DNA of 64,000 nucleotides from contig CM067523.1 in assembly GCA_034509495.1 (NCBI GenBank), forward strand, positions 3,086,367 to 3,150,366, read 5' to 3'. Below the pieces are notes generated by a model. That model did no database searches and was not told where the DNA came from. It saw only the letters and a list, made by a program, of their open reading frames with translations. The position numbers and the translations under genes were made by a program. Positions within the stretch are counted from its first letter, which is position 1; every line of letters begins with the position of its first letter. Shown in pieces: positions 12,681 to 24,345 of this stretch. The DNA comes from Acestrorhynchus altus. Taxonomy: Eukaryota; Chordata; Actinopteri; Characiformes; Acestrorhynchidae.

Positions 12681-13929
12681 CCTTGTCTTCTCTATGATTT
12701 GAAATCAGAAAACGATACTAATATTGTTTTCATATCGTTGAAAACAGAGTCCAGGCATATGAGCAGTCAACTTCAAACCTTTACTTGAGGATACTTTCCA
12801 TGAGACATGACTCTGGTGCCTCGGTTTCATATCGTTATGACTAATATGCAGGAAATTGACTGAGTATGCATGTAACAGAGCTGTATTAAGGACAACGGTA
12901 TAATGGCTGCTATCAGAGGTTCCTTCATTGAGTTATTGCTTCCGCTGACGCTCCACACACACTCATTACGACGGCAATAAAGGACATGTTAAACCAACAT
13001 ATTCCCTTCATGAGATTTAAGCTATCAAAGAGCAGATGGTGGAACATTGTGTCTGGTAATGGCTCGGTCATGCTTTCATGTAAACATCAAGGGTTCAGGA
13101 GCTCAGTCATAAGAGACCCCATTTCACCAGTGTTTTCCCTTCGATTTGTAAAAGCAATCATTTGAAAGCTCATACTTTTGGGAAAGCACAATCTGACTCT
13201 CTCCAAAACGCTACCACTCGCTCCTTCCCACCAGGCGACCCTCAAAACGCTCACTCCAACTTCATTACTATGCTTATCCAGGTATACATTGCAGATGTGA
13301 GCTTTTAGAAAACTGCCTGTGGTGGGGTTTTCATATGGGGTGGGAATATAGCAAAGCATGCAGATGCTGGAAGAGGCTTTCACGATTTCGTAAATCACTC
13401 AGATCTTCATATTTTCATCGATATCGCATTTATTCTTCAACTCTCTGTTCTGGATAATTGGCTTGACCACAACCTGATTATGCTTCAGCTTCAGCTCATG
13501 GACAAATGAACAGATCTTCTTCAATAAGATCTCCACAGCATTACCACCACCATGTTTGAGCGTTTTTGCAGGTTTCCGAGGTGTTTAAATCCTATCACTG
13601 CACTAATCCTTTAACTCCGGTGTCCTATAAGAGATGCTGCTACGCAAAAGGATATTTCTGCTCCTTGCTCCTCTGCCATGATTGATACCTCTGCCCAGTT
13701 GCTTTCTTATTGACTGACCTTAGCTGAGGGTAAAGAGACCTTCAAACGAAGGTTTGCCTTGAACCTTTGGCGTTTTTTTCTCGATGATTTGCAACTGAGG
13801 CCTTGGGAAAACGTTGGCAGGACAGCCGCCGGAAAGATTAATCAATGATCCTTGGGTGCTTCGTGTGGAGATACTAATAGCAGTCAGACCTGCACTGTTG
13901 TGAGCGTTTGTGTTCATGCACTAGTGCAG

Positions 13930-14095
13930 GGGTGCACAACTCCAGGTTGGTTGGTTGGTTGGTTGGAATCAGTTGATTGATTTATTGATTCTGAGGGAAA
14001 TTGAGACATGGATGTCCGACTCAAACAGTAGGGCAACTACCAAACTTTGCTGGACAGTGGTCCTCCAGGCCTGGAGTTGTGCAGCTCTGCACTAG
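13930..14095. mobile_element. Small inverted-repeat element
   Basis: Terminal arms GGTGCACAACTCCAGG and CCTGGAGTTGTGCAGC pair with each other. About 165 bp, no coding capacity; resembles a MITE. A four-fold GGTT run is inside the left arm. Confidence 0.6.
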
Positions 14096-14519
14096 TTGGT
14101 GACGGACTGGGTTGGTATACTACAAATGAGGGTCCGCACAGCCACTGAACTGATTCGGTTTGTCAAACTGAATGGAGCGGAGCCCCAGTCCAGTTACTGG
14201 AGAGATGCCCGACAGGCAATGTCAAAGGGTACATGGCATGAATTCGATGCAGAAGCAAAAACGGTCCTTTAGAGATGGATTTGTAACCCTTTCCTGACTG
14301 ATCCTCACTCTCTTTCCTTTCCTCTGTGGGTTTTCTTTTGATTACGTTCGTGGGGCAGTGAGTAAAGACGGGAAACTACATTACAACAATGACAAATATC
14401 AAAAGAAACGAGTTTTACTTTCAGTGGGGCTGTCGGCATTCAAGCATGGCTATGTTCAATTAGCTGCATCTGAGAGCCAATTAAATTTGGATAATTTGTT
14501 GTTTGTGTAACTAAGGGGC

Positions 14520-14520
<1 letters not shown>

Positions 14521-14571
<51 letters not shown>

Positions 14572-14583
14572 GGAGGGGGGGGG
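14521..14583. repeat. (GT)n plus G-run
   Basis: About 24 GT units followed directly by GGGGAGGGGGGGGG. Confidence 0.95.
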
Positions 14584-14796
14584 TTATTCTCTTTACATGG
14601 ATCATTTGCACATTGCAATGTGTTTTGTGTTTGATAAGGTTCAATTTGTGCAAGTATTACATTTGTTAAAACATCTGAAAGCATCTAACTGTACAAATAT
14701 GCAACAATAGAGAACCCAGAGTGATTTACACAGAGTTTATTTGAGTAAAGTCCAAGTCCAGAACCATTTAGGAACTTCATTTTTCTATCACACACT

Positions 14797-15685
14797 GTAT
14801 ACAGTCATGTGAAAAAGTTAGCAAACCCCATGAACACCTTCCTCTTTTATATCCTATGTGACCGTATGGAGATATGAAGGTGATATAACTGAACACATAT
14901 AACATTAAAAAATAATGTGTGATTAATAGAAATGTCATTTCTTGTGAGGAAAGACGAAGACAGACCCACATTATTATGTCTTATTTAGACCTAAGACATT
15001 AGTTTGGTTTGCTCTTGATTGTGGAAGTGAGTGGTATCACCACAGCCAGATCAGAGAGCTCTCTGAGGCCATCAGAAAGAAAGTTCTAGATGCAGAGGTC
15101 TGAAAATGGAATTCAATAGATCTTAGAACAGTTACAAATCAGACATTCCACTGACTGCTAAATCATGTGTAACTGAAACAACTTCCAACATGACCAGGTT
15201 AGGCCATGCTAGCAAACAGGCCAGAAGATGCACAAAGAAGTCCTCAGTGATTCTAAAATCAGAGTATGACTAAAGGATACTAGACAAAGAGCAGGGCTTC
15301 TAGAAAATGTGATTTGGACAAACTGAATAATGTGGGCAAAGCAACTGTGAAGATCCTCATACCAGCTGTGAAGCATGGTGGTGGAGGTGTGATGGTTTGG
15401 GGCTGCTTTGCTGCAGCAGGGTCTGGAGATCTCTCCATCATAGAAACCACTATGAGGTCTTCATTGTATCAGAGGGGGCTTCAGGAGAATGTAAGAGCGT
15501 CTGTACAAAGACTGACGCTGAAACATCATGTAGCAGAAAAATGAAAGAATCCTGCATGGAGGAGCGGGAAACCCTTTCTCCCAGTCAGTGTCAGACGGGA
15601 GCTTATTTTAGTTGATCTTAATTTAGGCAAAGAAGACCAAGATTTCCATGGGGTGTCCTAACTTTTTTGGCAATGGAGCTGTACA
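14797..15685 (+). mobile_element. Internally deleted Tc1-type element with both ends
   Basis: Both ends are recognisable. The left end reads TACAGTCATGTGAAAAAGTT. The right end read inward is TACAGCTCCATTGCCAAAAA followed by AGTTAGGACACCCCATG, matching the left end in part. The interior keeps a start-proximal segment (around 15000-15190) and a fragment encoding KHGGGGVMVWGCFAA (about 15370-15415), a hallmark of Tc1 transposases. At about 0.9 kb, with stops and deletions, it cannot encode a full transposase. Confidence 0.75.
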
Positions 15686-16584
15686 CTGATTAGATACTTC
15701 CCATAATTTACTTTCCACATTTTCAGTATTCCCTCTGAAATGTTTCCCACTGTTGGTCAGTCTGAGGGCTCTCCAGCTCAGACGCCAGATCTTTCCTCTT
15801 CGGTTTAATTTTGGGGAGCTTTTCAAGGCTGGATTTCTGTGAGCTTGTCAACAAAAGGTTCACTAAGCCTTGCTGAATCGAAGTCTAACCCCTCATACGA
15901 CCAGAGCCTGAACGCTGAGCACAGCAAAGATGCAGCAAGAACCGACACAAAAGCCACCACCGGATCTCCAAAAATCAATTTGGACTTTTACTCAGGTAAC
16001 CCAGAAAGTGCTGGAGATCCATCCACACCAGCAACTGCAAACTTCCACATCAGAGTGAACGTAAAAGATAGGTGAAAGAACAATCCATTAAAGGGAAATA
16101 AATTGCTGGGCTATAAGAAATATATTGAATTTTATTGAACGCATCCCTTTAGCTTTTTAGTATTAGAGCGACCCGAGCCACACTGATTTGTCGCCAGCGA
16201 GAGGGAGGTGTAGGGAGGTTGGATTAATGGATGGGAAAAAATCAATCACAGGGACAGCAGACTAGTGAAAATCAATGAGAAGAATGTGCTTGAGGCCATT
16301 CTTCAACACAAGACAGTGCTTTACAAACTACAAGAAGACCACGGGCCATAAAGAATCCCTCCTCTCTCACACCCACATACACACAGCTATTCATACCTTG
16401 AGTAGATCCGACACAAAAACAGCTGTTAACATGTTGAGGCTGAAACTATAATTCTTTATTTATGAAGTTTTGTATGATGTATGCATGATTTTTTTTTAGT
16501 CATTTAGACCTTTGGATCATTGCTCCCCTCCCTCAAATCCCACCTACTCCCCCAATCATATTATGCTCCCAGACTGGAGGCTCT

Positions 16585-16670
16585 TGACCATGAAGCACTG
16601 ATGACTTGTTGGGATTTGAACTTATGATCTCCTGATAAGAAGGCAGCCAGACAGTTGTGCCATTCTATTC
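16585..16670 (-). mobile_element. tRNA-like SINE head, reverse
   Basis: The minus strand shows GGCACAACTGTCTGGCTGCC and AAGTTCAAATCCCAACA, a decayed pol III A/B-box pair. Confidence 0.45.
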
Positions 16671-16681
16671 AACTGACCTTT

Positions 16682-16850
16682 GAGGCTCTGAGTGGCTACT
16701 GAGGATCGCAGGTTCGAATCCCGGGATTAGCAGCCAACAAAACTGGCCATGCTCTCTCTGGGTGGGTAGACGGCACTCCCACCCCACAGTTGTGCCACCC
16801 ATGATCCATAGGCATCTGTTAGCCATTGGGGGAGAGTCCTAATGAGGTTG
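16682..16850 (+). mobile_element. tRNA-derived SINE (family A), with internal deletion
   Basis: B-box-like CAGGTTCGAATCCCGGG, then AAACTGGCCATGCTCTCTC. The segment between the A and B boxes is largely deleted. Confidence 0.7.
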
Positions 16851-16984
16851 GGCACGTCCCAATGGGTAAAATGATTTTGTTCTTTCCTGGACACCTACCT
16901 GGCTACTTTTTGAGCGACAGAAATTCAAAATCTCAGCAACACCAAGCCATCCATCACGAGCCCCTTGATGTTTCTGTGTTGGAA

Positions 16985-17110
16985 GCAGGAACTTCAAGAT
17001 GAGCGAGTTTAAGAACTTGAGACACTTTGACAAGAGCCAAATTGTGATGGCTAGATGACTGGGTCAGAGCACCTTCAAAACACCAGGTACTGTAAAAGGA
17101 TGCCATTTCC
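16985..17110 (+). mobile_element. Tc1-type fragment (N-terminal transposase region)
   Basis: Translation reads HFDKSQIVMA, then LGQS, which resembles the DNA-binding start of a common teleost Tc1 transposase. It is broken soon after. Confidence 0.55.
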
Positions 17111-17989
17111 CGGCAGTCCCAAGGTGCCCCTCACAACCATCTGAGTATGTCTAAGGTGACACCTGGTCATCTGCTTTCTCAAAAAGAAAGTTGGAGGATT
17201 CTTACAGGCCGATGATTCGGAGCTGTCTGTGCGTGTCTCCTGCAGGGTTCCACTCTGCGCTCCCCTGCTCCAGCATTATAACTCCATTTGGATAATTACT
17301 AAAATCACTATTTCCTTCTGCTGCCTCTCTCACTGCTATTAGCTCAATCATGACCTGACACTGCGCAGCAGGGCAGCAAGGATCCAGCGGTGGGAATGGA
17401 ATCTGATGTATTGTGATGTTTGGGTCACAAACACCAATGACATCCATCCACATTTGCATAGACATTTGCATAGAAAAGATACAAATATGCCCTTGCAGTT
17501 TTCTCCAGCATTGCCCTCGGTTTTCTACTAAAGGCTATGGTGAATAAACTCATCGTCAATAGTTGGCCGAGCATTTCAAGCAACAGGACTGAAATGCTCA
17601 ACCAGACGTGATGTAAGCCAGGACGGGTAAGGACAACCCAAGGTGTCCTTTTGTGTGTGGTTTCCATTCTGACTTGTGTTATTGTGTTGGTAGCATCCTT
17701 TGCAAATGAAGTATGCCTTGGACAAGAGTTTGAGAACAATTGTGTAGTTGGAAGAGAGTGGTCACACCATAGGACTGGGTATCAACGTACTGGGAACCAT
17801 ATCGGTCATGCGCATATGACCCCGTCCAACTGTTGGTGGCAGTGGATAGAATAAGGCACACACCAGCAACATGAAGGATCTGGGAGACCTATATGAACCA
17901 CAGAAAAGGGGAACCCACAGACTGACATACGAAGTGACCCAATAGCCATGATTGCTAAGGTTTCTTAGATCTCCTCACTGCCCATTTCT

Positions 17990-18500
17990 CCTACATCAAA
18001 CAGCTCTTTCACCAAACCAAAATGTTTGTGGACACCCCATTCAGCTAAGCTGCACCCATTGCTGACACAGATGAACAAATGCACACACAGCTGGCATAAT
18101 CTCTGTAGACAAGTACTGCCATTAGAATAGGACATAGGATAGGACTGCCAGGAGAAAAGAACCTCTGGAGCAGATACACATGAACATATTGGCATCATAG
18201 CTAATGCCAGGCAGTGAGGCATAAACACAGAAATTAGGCAGTGGGGTATAAACCATCCCAGCAATGAACTCAGGAATGATGCTGCTGAATCCAAAACCTT
18301 TGGCATGAAGTGCGGTGATGATCCTCCAACAACCTGGCTTCATTAACACTCGTCAATGAATGTAATCAAATCCTCACAACGTTCCAAAATCTAGAATAGA
18401 GTCTTCACCGGAAAGTAGAGACAATTACTCCAACGAAAGCAGATAAACTCTTTTAATAGCCTCGATTTCAGAAGAAACAGCGAATGTATATCCTCACTAT
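17990..18500. mobile_element. Dispersed repeat sharing a module with 27245-27585
   Basis: Shares AATCAAATCCTCACAAC, TTCCAAAAT and the GTAGAGACNNTTACTC block with the copy at 27.2 kb. Partial copies are at 2355-2455, 35575-35645 and 49085-49225. Confidence 0.6.
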
Positions 18501-19104
18501 CCATATAGCTTAACTGTTGACAGTAACAGTCCTTTTGACCAGAGGACCTGACTATTTCTATGCATATCATGATAACTTGCATCAACTCTGTTTACACTAA
18601 ACTCTGACGCAAACAGCTGAGTAAGTGCTGGCATATGAGCATGGCTGCTTGTTGGAGCGTACTGGAATACAGAGTGAGCAGTGAGATGAAAGATCATCTG
18701 GGATCATGTTGCTGGTGCTAGTGAGAAGCATTTGTATGGGTGCAGCTGTCATGCAGGGCTGAAAAAGGGCACACAATTTACAGCCCTGGTGTCAAAGAGG
18801 AGTAAAAGAAAAGGCTGAGTAGCGTTTTTTTTTTTTTTTCCTTCCCGGGATTATAAACACCGTGCCATGATTAAATTCTTCCCAATGCTGGCACGGATAC
18901 AGGTGAGCGTGGCTGCTCCTAAATCTTGAGGACCTGTCAGCATCCATCCCACACACCCACTGCACGGACTTACCATTAAACTATTCATTGTAGACTTTTA
19001 CTGCGTGAGTGGACCTTTAAAGGGTCAATATCTCAGGAAAAAACAAACTTTCCTCCCGGTCATTACGGCCCACGTGTGGAACCTAACTGTGTAAACTGTT
19101 GCAC

Positions 19105-19830
19105 AATAAAGGATCATTTATTGTGGATACAGAATAATGTGTCGTTGATAGTGAGTAATTCATAGTGGAAACAGGATAATTCATTATGGATACAGAATAA
19201 TGTGTCGTTGATAGTGAGTAATTCATAGTGGAAACAGGACAATTCATTATGGATGCAGAATAATTTGTGGTTGATTGTGAGTAATTCATAGTGGATACAA
19301 AATTAGTCACAGTGCACACTGAGTCGTGGATACAGTAATTCATACCGAATAGTCCCTAGAGGATACTAAATAATTTATAGTAGATATAAAATAATTCTGA
19401 TTGGATATATAATAATTCATAGTGGATACACAATAATTCATATTTGACATAAGAAAATCATATTGATTAATCAATATTTTATAGTGGATAGTGAACAATT
19501 CATGGTGGATACAGAACAATCAGACACAAAGTCATTTATAGGGGACACAGAATAATTCCTATTGCATACAGAATAATTCATAGTGGATACAGAACAATTC
19601 CTATTGGACATTGAATAATTTATGTTGGACAATCAATATTTTACAGTGGATAGTGAACAATTTCATGGTGGATACAGAATCATTCATAGTAGGTAGAGAA
19701 TAATGTGTAGTTGTCACTAAATGATTATCAATCTGTTAATAATTCACAGTATTTCCTGAATAATGCATAGATAATGAACAATTCATAGCGGATACCGAAT
19801 AATTCATAGTAGATACTAAAAACTGCGTAG
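19105..19830. repeat. 21-bp minisatellite with 63-bp higher-order units
   Basis: About 700 bp of degenerate units built on GGATACAGAATAATTCATAG. At the left end three 63-bp blocks, each of three different 21-bp units, start at 19125, 19188 and 19251. The array becomes irregular towards the right. Confidence 0.9.
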
Positions 19831-21054
19831 TGATTACTGAATCCACATTAAAGTTATATGGCCTTTTAGTTCTGCTTGCTTTTTGAATGGGGTACAATTC
19901 TATATTTTATAATGAAATATAAAAATAGATCATTAACGTACATTAATAATTAGGCGAACAATATCAAAGACGTTCTGGGGAATGTCAGGGGAAACTGCAA
20001 GCACGAGAAAAACGGAGGGCGTGGCCCCTCTTAAATGTGCTCTGATAGAAAGCTTGGGCTTCATACAGAATTCAACCAAGCACTTCTATCCCTGCATTCA
20101 ACCTTTAAACCTTTGAAGGAATGATGGTAGACTAATTATACCACTCTTTAAACGAGTCTGAGACACTAGACACATCATTTGGTCTAATTCCTTACGCAGC
20201 TGGGAGTGGCTGTGTCACCAATGTCGGGACGGAAAAGATGCACAAAGCTCCATCCATTAATGCATTAGCGAGTGATTGCAGCTCCATGAATGATAATGTG
20301 CATCGTTTCTATAAAGTCTATTACATGCTTGGACCCCCACCATGAGCAGCCTCATCCACTGAGGAGACAACTACTCCAATGACCTGAAATTACCATGAAT
20401 GAAATGGTATTTAAAAGACTATTGAAGGCGAAGCCGTCCTGCTGGGTAGATACAGTCACTGAGCGAAAGGAACGTTCAGAGAATAGGCTGCCTTAATTGG
20501 AAATGGAGGGCGCCGAAGGATTCAAACAATGCCTGAACACTCTGGCAATGTCTAGTACAGTACACGAGACAAAGCATGTCAGTTAATTGCTTGAGAAGTC
20601 AAGGCACATTAATCCCATTTCCTTCAAATATACAGTTTCCTGGAGTCTTAAGAAAAACTATGTTGGATTCTTTGGTCAACCATGTCCAATCAGCCCGGTT
20701 CAGAATGTCCAGTTTGAGCAGCTGCTCCTTTAAATGACAATGAGGCGGTATATTCATACCTTCACTCGTCTGCCTGGACAGGAACGAAAGCTGGTGGGTT
20801 TCACACTCGAGTTGTCCCGTCATTTTCCATTCTGACTTGTGTCATTGTGTTGGTAGCATTCAGGTAATGATTGAATGGGATGACTGTCCTCATATTTCAA
20901 GCAAACTGTGCTAGAGTTTGTTTGGAAGAAGACCAAGACCCAAGACCAAGGGGGTCCATGGGGTCTCGGTACAATCACAGTTTTTATATAACTACTTCTG
21001 CTGATCTTCATTTTTTGGGACCTGTTGGTTGAATAAGGAATGTCCATCACTCAC

Positions 21055-21167
21055 CCCCTGCATTTCCTCTCTGCTGTCACTGGACTCCTCTCTGTCTGGG
21101 TGGCTGGGGGAGGAGTTGGAGACTTTTTTGTGGCCCGAACCCAAGCCTTCTGTCTGCTTCTCCATAT
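21055..21167 (-). CDS. b4galnt4: B4GALNT4-like coding exon 2 (stem region)
   Basis: Second coding exon, 113 bases, 2 + 37 codons. The acceptor is TTTCTGCAG and the donor GGGG/GTGAGT. Exon 1 ends in phase 1 and this exon supplies the two missing bases to make Asp (residue 47); it ends in phase 0. The peptide is polar and has no predicted domain, as expected for the luminal stem between anchor and catalytic part. It carries the stretch REESSDSREEMQG, which lines up with the acidic EDSSESREEEQ of human B4GALNT4, and an N-S-S sequon near residue 64 that may be glycosylated, although the following Pro makes that less likely. The exon is isolated between about 30 kb and 20 kb of intron. Fragments of Tc1-type transposons begin about 600 bp to its right. 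Confidence 0.85.
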
Positions 21168-21387
21168 CTGCAGAAATGCACAATCTATAATTCATAATGA
21201 AGAAATGACTTTACTACACGCTGATAATAACCAGGTCTACTAACCGCACAAAGTCAGCTCATTCTGCCATTATCACACTCAACACACATTTGAAACATTT
21301 TTTATTCATTATCTTTTATGTGTTGAATATTTTAGTTACAACCCACAGAGTTTGCTTACAACGTGCTTTTGCGTGTGCTTCATATGC

Positions 21388-21660
21388 CGTGGCCTGGTGG
21401 TGAGGGAACCAGCCTTGTGACAAGAAGGTTGCAGGTCTGAAGTGCATGTCTGAAGAAGGGCATGACTGAAGTGCCCTTGAGCAAGACACTTAACTCCCTA
21501 GTTGCTCCCTGGGTGCTGTGGATAGGGCTGACCACTGCTCTGGGCACGTGTGCTCACTGCCGCCTAGTGTGTGTGTGTATATCACTGTGTGTGGATGGGT
21601 TAAATGTGGAGGACCCAGCAGAGTGTGTCTATGAGCACCTTTATCTTCATATGTGGCCAG
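21388..21660 (+). mobile_element. tRNA-derived SINE (family B)
   Basis: Head GGCCTGGTGGTGAGGGAACC, body CCTTGAGCAAGACACTTAAC and GGGCACGTGTGCTCACTGCC, tail GGATGGGTTAAATGTGGAGG. It lies about 220 bp upstream of coding exon 2 on the gene strand. Confidence 0.78.
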
Positions 21661-21789
21661 ATTCTATTAATGCTTCCACTCAAACCCAGTGTGACCAGAG
21701 GTCTTTTCAGTTGTACATCCAGTAACCTGCTGATTACACTCTTACCTTCTAGCATAATAGTCAAATACACTCTAAAATACTTAATTAGG

Positions 21790-22052
21790 AATTTTAGAGC
21801 TGCCAGAGCTCAGACTGAACATCTCTGGAGATATCTAAAAATGACTATGCACCGACGCTCCCCATTCACTTGTAGCTTGAGAGGTTCTGCAAAGAAAAAT
21901 GGGAGAACCTTCCTGAAAACAGGGCCCAAAACACTTGTTGCTGCCAAAGTGCTTCAACAAAGTATTGAGAAGAGCCTGTGAAGACTTTATATTTTTGTGT
22001 TTTATTTAGATAAAGACTGTAAAATAACAGTGAAGCGCTGTGAATGGCCTCC
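21790..22052 (+). mobile_element. Tc1-type 3' fragment
   Basis: Contains GAACATCTCTGGAGATATCT, CACCGACGCTCCCCATTC and TTCAACAAAGTATTGAGAAG. This is the same family as the fragment at 31620-32190, which continues further right. Only the C-terminal part and 3' flank remain. Confidence 0.7.
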
Positions 22053-22069
22053 ACAAGAACATTCTGTTA

Positions 22070-22330
22070 AGATCATCCATCATACCAGCTGTGAAGCCTG
22101 GTGGTGGAGGTGTCATGGTTTGGAGCTGCTCTGCTGCAGCAGGGTGTGGAGATCTCGCCATCATAGAAACCACTGTGAGATCTTTATTGTATCAGAGGGG
22201 GTTTGAGGAGAATGTAACAGCATGTATACAAAGACTGACTCCGAAACATCACACAGCTGAAATAATTCCACATGGAGGAGTGGGAAGATCTTTCTTCCAG
22301 TCGATGTCGGAGACAGTAGATGGTTACAGG
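22070..22330 (+). mobile_element. Tc1-type fragment of a second family
   Basis: Encodes KPGGGGVMVWSCSAAAGCG and matches 15355-15540 of the element at 14.8 kb. It starts only about 18 bp after the end of a different Tc1 fragment, in the same orientation. Confidence 0.7.
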
Positions 22331-23964
22331 AAACCATCATTATTCCAGCTATATTTTTTTTATATGGAGTGTTTTTTTCAAGCAAACTGCACAAGAATGT
22401 TTGAAGACACACCTATTCGGGGGGTCTCGGTACACTTATGCAGTACACACATCTCGAACGGCAACACTCGCTTGTTCTAACCATCTGCCAAACGTGTTTC
22501 AACAATCTGATTGTATCACATTTGCACAGTCAGGTGCAATCCCTGCAGGTCCCAGATCCATTCTTCTTCACAGCTTTCCTACAACTACAACGGTTCCTCT
22601 ACCACTTTGCTGGTTCATCCCGACCATTCTGACTGCACACCCTCAATTCAGACTCCAGCATTAGGCGGAAGCTCGGTCCAATAGGCTTTTCTTCGCACCA
22701 CAAAGGCCATAGAGATGTAATACCTCGGCTCAGAAGAGGCAGGGAAATTCGCAGCCCACTGTTATAGAGCAACAGAGGAGGAGGAAAAGCTCACTCAACC
22801 CCACAGCACCATTTACAGAAGAATTCATTACTGTAATTTCATTTTAAATGAAACTCACAGAGGTGAGTGCAATGCCGGGGAATGTACGAGACAGATAAAG
22901 CAGGAGGGGGAAAGCAAGAGAGGGAGAGCCTCCTTATCCAATATTGGTCTTCCTGCAGCCACTCCAGCTTGACTAATCTGTTCGTTCTCTGTTAGCATTC
23001 ATGTGTCACCAGTCTGAGAGATGATAAGCTTTTGGGGGAAGGACACACACCGAGCGGAGTGTTATGAGTGAGGGGAGGTGCTGCCGTCGAGATTTATCAC
23101 ACCGAAACCTGCCAGGGCGAGAGGGAGAGACAGACGGACGGACGGAGTATGAGACAAGAACCGAAAGACGAGGATCAGAGAATGGTCTAAAGGTCACGTG
23201 AAAGAAGATGAGAGTAGAAAAGACACCCGAAAGCAGGGAGGGATGCTGCGGAAGGGTGGAAGTGAGGGAGGTGCTGGAGTAAAGGTAAGGGAAGTCTGAG
23301 TACATCAAAGCCAGCTACACAATGAGGGGAGAAAGGTGGGCACTTTATCTTCCACGGAGCAGGGAGCCCGTCCCAATGCATCTGGCACTCGCAGGCTTAC
23401 CGGCTGCCAGATGGATAAAGGATAAATGACTTCTCCCTTCCCCAAACGCCTCCCGTTTTAAACACAGTCTGCAGGCTGGTTACGGGGAAGAGCAGGCGAG
23501 GGCGAAGACCGAGGACGATGGAGAAATGTCAGACTGGATCTGGACTGCCAGGCCACAAAGACAATTACAGTGGCAGAACTTCAACTTCAACCTTATCTTC
23601 GGCCTCGCAGACCTACTGACATTATCGACGTTCATGCTGCAGCCTGAGTGTCATGCTGTATTTATTCCTGTCCAAATTCATGACCACAGGCAATGGTCAA
23701 GCATACAGTTACACAGTAATCAGGCTTATTAGGTTAAAGTGCATTAGAGGGGTCCATATTATCACCGAGCTGATATTTTGTTAATCTGACGGTTCTTCAC
23801 AGAGAGTGCGCTCCTCCGTTCATTTCTGCAGTTATCTGATTGTTTAGGAGGTAACGTAAACCAGAAATCCGATGATGAAATCTGAAAATTGGATTTCTCA
23901 GTGCACGTGTACTCTATACGGGGGGCGACAACTTCAGGGTGTACATCAGGGGTCTGAACCCGGG

Positions 23965-24110
23965 TCAGCTGTGGCTGCAGGTTTTCACTCCAACCAAACA
24001 GAAGCTCATGTGATCAGCTCTTAGAAGATTGGCTGATTAGGTGGAATCAGCTGATGCTGCTGGTTGGTTAGAAGGAAAACCTGCAGCCACAGCGGCCCAT
24101 TCCGACCCGG
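23965..24110. mobile_element. Small inverted-repeat element
   Basis: Arms TGTGGCTGCAGGTTTTCACT and GGAAAACCTGCAGCCACA are reverse complements over about 15-18 bases. The centre is GCTGATTAGGTGGAATCAGC, itself nearly palindromic. Confidence 0.65.
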
Positions 24111-24284
24111 TTTGACTCATGTAGACCCGGACTTTCCCCTTAACTGACCACTCAGCTGCATGTATGTAAATGCATTACGGACAACATTTTAATTCCAGCT
24201 GTTACTTTATGGAAGTGCACTCATTATGTCAACATTCCACGATGGACTGACCAATAGAAATGTTCTAAAGGCATTTTTCGCTGA

Positions 24285-24345
24285 GGGCCCAGCATCCAAC
24301 CCAGGTACCAAACCTACAACCCTGTGAGTTGCTCTTGTACCCACA
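24285..24345 (-). mobile_element. tRNA-like SINE fragment, reverse
   Basis: Contains CCAACCCAGGTACCAAACCT, also found with few changes at 26725-26790. Confidence 0.4.

Larger units (their letters stand above)
1186..21054 (-). other. b4galnt4: B4GALNT4-like intron 2 (about 19.9 kb)
   Basis: Non-coding span between coding exons 2 and 3. It holds the dispersed repeats listed separately: SINEs, a short Tc1 element at 14.8-15.7 kb, a TTCC/TTCA array at 4.25-4.65 kb, a 21/63-bp minisatellite at 19.1-19.8 kb and several (CA)n tracts. The stretches 5420-7000, 8700-10150, 11300-11640, 11740-12540, 12700-13920, 15690-16580 and 19850-20800 show no gene or recognised repeat. Some of these, such as 5960-6330 and 20190-20350, look unique enough to be candidate conserved non-coding DNA. 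Confidence 0.7.

Noticed and set aside
22040..22480. 146-residue plus-strand frame as a gene
   Set aside because: Only a Tc1 transposase fragment joined to unrelated sequence; catalytic parts missing.
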